From CAVSRC01 sp963830205 (GTDB lineage: Bacteria; Pseudomonadota; Alphaproteobacteria; Rhizobiales; Kaistiaceae): 64,000 nt of DNA. The position numbers and the translations under genes were made by a program. This document shows, in pieces, positions 61,572-64,000 of this stretch. Every line of letters starts with the position of its first letter. Within the stretch, counting starts at the first letter, position 1. The notes below the pieces were generated by a model that was not told the DNA's origin, did no database searches, and saw only the letters and a list, made by a program, of their open reading frames with translations. The DNA lies in assembly GCA_963830205.1 (NCBI GenBank), contig CAWHLP010000019.1, positions 17,281 to 81,280 of the forward strand. The letters are read 5' to 3'.

Positions 61572-62621
61572 ATGGGCATGAGCGGCTTCATCTCCACCTA
61601 CGTCATTCCCGGCATCATCCTGGTCGCCGAGAGCCTGCTGCTGCTGGTCAGCCTGCTCGTCTTCATCGCCTTCATCCTCTATGCCGACCGCAAGATCTGG
61701 GCGGCGGTGCAGATGCGCCGCGGGCCGAACGTCGTCGGTCCCTGGGGCCTGTTCCAGAGCTTCGCCGACCTGCTCAAGTTCGTCTTCAAGGAGCCGATCG
61801 TTCCCTCCGGCGCCAACAAGGGCGTCTATCTGCTCGCCCCGCTGGTGACCTCGGTGCTGGCCATGTCGGCCTGGGCGGTGATCCCCTTCGATGCCGGCGT
61901 GGTGATCGCCAACATCAATGTCGGCATCCTCTACATCTTCGCCATTTCCTCGCTCGGCGTGTACGGCATCATCATGGCCGGCTGGGCGTCCAACTCGAAA
62001 TACCCCTTCCTTGGCGCGCTGCGCTCGGCCGCGCAGATGGTCTCCTACGAGGTCTCCATCGGCTTCGTCATCATCACCGTCCTGCTCGCCGCCGGCTCGC
62101 TCAACCTTTCGGATATCGTGGTCTCCCAGCAAGGCGGCCTCGGCACCAAACTTGGTCTGCCCGCGAGCTTCCTCGACTGGTACTGGCTGCCGCTCTTCCC
62201 GATGTTCATCGTCTTCTTCATCTCGGCCCTGGCCGAGACGAGCCGGCCGCCCTTCGACCTGCCGGAGGCGGAATCGGAGCTGGTCGCCGGCTACGCGGTG
62301 GAATATTCCTCCACCCCGTTCCTGCTGTTCTTCCTCGGTGAATATGTCGCCATCTGCGTCATGTGCTCGTTGACCACCATCCTCTTCCTCGGCGGCTGGC
62401 TGCCGCCGATCGCGGTGGCGCCCTTCACCTGGATCCCCGGCATCATCTGGTTCGTGCTGAAGGCTTGCTTCGTCTTCTTCATGTTTGCCATGGTGAAGGC
62501 GTTCGTGCCGCGCTATCGCTACGACCAGTTGATGCGCCTGGGCTGGAAGGTGTTCCTGCCGCTGTCGCTGCTCATGGTCGTGGTGGTTGCGGGATTCCTC
62601 AAACTGACGGGCTTGGCTTGA
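61572..62621 (+). CDS. nuoH: NADH-quinone oxidoreductase subunit H
   Basis: 349 residues with about eight membrane helices. The conserved quinone-site loops AAVQMRRGPNVVGPWGLFQS and ALAETSRPPFDLPEAESELV are present, as is KAFVPRYRYDQLMRLGWKVF. It links the membrane arm to the peripheral arm near cluster N2. The start is just after the nuoG stop. Confidence 0.97.
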   Translation: MGMSGFISTYVIPGIILVAESLLLLVSLLVFIAFILYADRKIWAAVQMRRGPNVVGPWGLFQSFADLLKFVFKEPIVPSGANKGVYLLAPLVTSVLAMSAWAVIPFDAGVVIANINVGILYIFAISSLGVYGIIMAGWASNSKYPFLGALRSAAQMVSYEVSIGFVIITVLLAAGSLNLSDIVVSQQGGLGTKLGLPASFLDWYWLPLFPMFIVFFISALAETSRPPFDLPEAESELVAGYAVEYSSTPFLLFFLGEYVAICVMCSLTTILFLGGWLPPIAVAPFTWIPGIIWFVLKACFVFFMFAMVKAFVPRYRYDQLMRLGWKVFLPLSLLMVVVVAGFLKLTGLA

Positions 62622-62630
62622 GGCGAGACG

Positions 62631-63119
62631 ATGCGACTTGACCAATCCGCCAGAGCGCTCTTCCTCACCGACTTCGTGTCGGCGCTCATCCTGTCGCTGC
62701 GCTATTTCTTCGGCAAGAAGGCGACCCTCAACTATCCCTTCGAGAAGGGGCCGGTGAGCCCGCGCTTCCGCGGCGAGCATGCGCTGCGCCGCTATCCCAA
62801 CGGCGAGGAACGCTGCATCGCCTGCAAGCTGTGCGAGGCGATCTGCCCGGCGCAGGCGATCACCATCGAGGCCGGCCCGCGCCGCAACGACGGCACCCGC
62901 CGCACGACGCGCTACGACATCGACATGGTCAAGTGCATCTATTGCGGCTTCTGCCAGGAGGCCTGCCCGGTCGATGCCATCGTCGAGGGGCCGAACTTCG
63001 AGTTCGCCACCGAGACCCGCGAGGAGCTCTATTTCGACAAGGACAAACTGCTGGCCAACGGCGACCGCTGGGAACGCGAGATCGCCAACAACATCAAGCT
63101 GGACGCACCCTACCGATGA
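62631..63119 (+). CDS. nuoI: NADH-quinone oxidoreductase subunit I
   Basis: 162 residues. Two [4Fe-4S] clusters are marked by CIACKLCEAICPAQAITIEA and CIYCGFCQEACPVDAIVEGP. The N-terminal amphipathic helix region (LFLTDFVSALILSLRYFFG) touches the membrane arm. It carries N6a/N6b on the electron path to N2. Its stop overlaps the next gene by 4 nt (ATGA). Confidence 0.97.
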   Translation: MRLDQSARALFLTDFVSALILSLRYFFGKKATLNYPFEKGPVSPRFRGEHALRRYPNGEERCIACKLCEAICPAQAITIEAGPRRNDGTRRTTRYDIDMVKCIYCGFCQEACPVDAIVEGPNFEFATETREELYFDKDKLLANGDRWEREIANNIKLDAPYR

Positions 63120-63586
63120 TCGCTCGAAGCACCGCATTGCGAGGACTGGAGGCCGCCGGGCTCGTCGCCTGCGCGCTTCTTGCCTCTGCATCGGTGCCGG
63201 CTGCGGCTGCCGAATTCTCCCGGCGGCCGGACCTGTCGGCCGCCAGCGATCCCAATGCGCTGTGCGAGCCGGCCCGCTGGATGGGCAAGGGCGAGCCGGC
63301 CGCGGTGGTCACCAAGGTCGCGGAACAGCAGGACACCGGCTGGTGGGTGGTGCTCGCCACCGTTCCGGCCGATCAGGACGTCCAGGCGATCGTGCGGCAG
63401 ATGGAAGGCTGCGGCCTCAGGCCGTTCAACGATTTCTCCGGCAAATTCGTCGGCTTCAAGCCTGGCTTCCAAGTGGTGGTCGATGGCGCCTACGCAACCC
63501 GGTCCGATGCCGAAAGCGTCAAGTCGGCGGCCTCGCGCTGCGTGCCTGACGCCTACGTGAAATGGGCACAATATCTGGGCGAATGA
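63116..63586 (+). CDS. Exported hypothetical protein between nuoI and nuoJ
   Basis: 156 residues. It has a probable signal peptide (AAGLVACALLASASVPAAAA-E). The mature part holds three cysteines and ends in a SPOR-like stretch (FQVVVDGAYATRSDAESVKS followed by SAASRCVPDAYVKWAQYLGE). SPOR-type modules bind denuded peptidoglycan, but the match is weak. It is translationally coupled to nuoI (ATGA) and ends 1 bp before the nuoJ GTG. It is not a complex I subunit; accessory ORFs in nuo clusters are known (for example in Paracoccus). Confidence 0.65.
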   Translation: MIARSTALRGLEAAGLVACALLASASVPAAAAEFSRRPDLSAASDPNALCEPARWMGKGEPAAVVTKVAEQQDTGWWVVLATVPADQDVQAIVRQMEGCGLRPFNDFSGKFVGFKPGFQVVVDGAYATRSDAESVKSAASRCVPDAYVKWAQYLGE

Positions 63587-63587
63587 C

Positions 63588-64000
63588 GTGATCCTGGCGG
63601 CACTCTTCTTCTACCTGTTCTCGGCGGTCACCATCGCCTCGGCGATCATGGTCGTCGGCACCCGCAACCCCGTCCATTCGGTGCTCTTCCTCATCCTTGC
63701 CTTCTTCAACTCGGCCGGCCTGTTCGTGCTGCTCGGCGCCGAGTTCCTGGCGATGATCCTGGTCGTGGTCTATGTCGGCGCCGTGGCGGTGCTCTTCCTG
63801 TTCGTGGTGATGATGCTCGACGTCGATTTCGTCGAGCTGCGCCAGGGCTTCCTCAACTACCTGCCGGTCGGTGCGCTGGTCGGCGTCGTCCTGCTCGCCG
63901 AACTGCTCGTCGTGTTCGGCGGCTGGGCCTTCGCACCTGCCGCCGCCACCCATGTCGTGCTGCCGATCTCCGGCACCGTCACCAACACCGCCGCGCTCGG
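63588..64000 (+). CDS. nuoJ: NADH-quinone oxidoreductase subunit J (truncated by window end)
   Basis: GTG 63588 start. Residues visible: VILAALFFYLFSAVTIASAI, the NPVHSVLFLILAFFNSAGLF helix, and FLAMILVVVYVGAVAVLFLF, which is the conserved proton-channel helix TM3 with its pi-bulge region. It is a membrane-arm subunit. The window ends before its stop; nuoK is expected next. Confidence 0.94.
   Translation, partial: MILAALFFYLFSAVTIASAIMVVGTRNPVHSVLFLILAFFNSAGLFVLLGAEFLAMILVVVYVGAVAVLFLFVVMMLDVDFVELRQGFLNYLPVGALVGVVLLAELLVVFGGWAFAPAAATHVVLPISGTVTNTAAL

Overview
This window looks like a chromosomal segment of an alphaproteobacterium, most likely of the order Hyphomicrobiales (Rhizobiales). It is GC-rich. 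The indicators are an aapJQMP-type amino-acid transporter, a tolC-popZ-valS block, a glnB-glnA pair with a recognisable sigma54 promoter, a NuoE with a C-terminal helix-hairpin-helix tail, and rhizobial-style palindromic intergenic repeats. I cannot name the genus from the sequence alone.

Layout. 1-4.8 kb: general L-amino-acid ABC transporter aapJQMP. 4.8-9.2 kb (minus strand): sulfurtransferase, alanyl-tRNA editing protein, cysteine synthase and DNA photolyase. 9.2-11.4 kb: an IS5-family (IS427-like) element with an IS3-family element nested inside it. 11.4-15.5 kb: an acyltransferase, a CtaG-like protein, an AT-richer patch with small orphan genes (one CsbD-like), tRNA-Asn and a small membrane protein. 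15.4-22.5 kb: glnK, then a vitamin B12 region (cobalamin riboswitch, possible 20-codon leader, cobU, cobD, btuF, btuB, btuC, btuD). 22.46-25.08 kb: a small island bounded by tRNA-Cys and a 37-bp copy of that tRNA's 3' half. It holds two genes with HEPN-like RNxxxH motifs, one of them split by an IS5-family insertion. 25-35 kb: an SLC13-type permease, then a TetR-controlled RND efflux system, pcm and tolC. 34.6-41.4 kb: popZ, valS, an FG-GAP-like exported protein, a beta-barrel-like protein and an SDR enzyme. 41.4-45.3 kb: glnA and glnB, a bifunctional NAD(P)HX repair enzyme and tRNA-Leu. 45.4-52.7 kb: tig-clpP-clpX-lon-hup, tRNA-Val and tRNA-Asp. 52.7-64 kb: a PH-domain membrane protein, then the complex I operon nuoABCDEFGHIJ, which runs off the end. 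It carries three extra genes between nuoD/E, nuoF/G and nuoI/J.

How the genes work together. The B12 genes combine outer-membrane uptake (BtuB), periplasmic capture (BtuF), inner-membrane import (BtuCD) and nucleotide-loop assembly (CobU, CobD), with a riboswitch sensing the product. The tetR-MFP-RND genes together with tolC would form a tripartite efflux pump. tig-clpP-clpX-lon is the usual proteostasis cluster.

Two observations stand out. First, a Vsr-like DUF559 endonuclease gene sits between nuoD and nuoE. It is enclosed by inverted copies of a palindromic repeat and by a 15-bp direct duplication of the nuoD 3' end. The DUF3291 gene between nuoF and nuoG also has an 18-bp duplication of the upstream gene's stop-codon region. 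Second, about 22 frame breaks occur in otherwise well conserved genes, 16 of them in the first 11 kb, and most look like one extra base. I regard these mainly as likely sequence errors. Genes with one break are typed CDS and the break is described; genes with several breaks, or split by an IS, are typed pseudogene.
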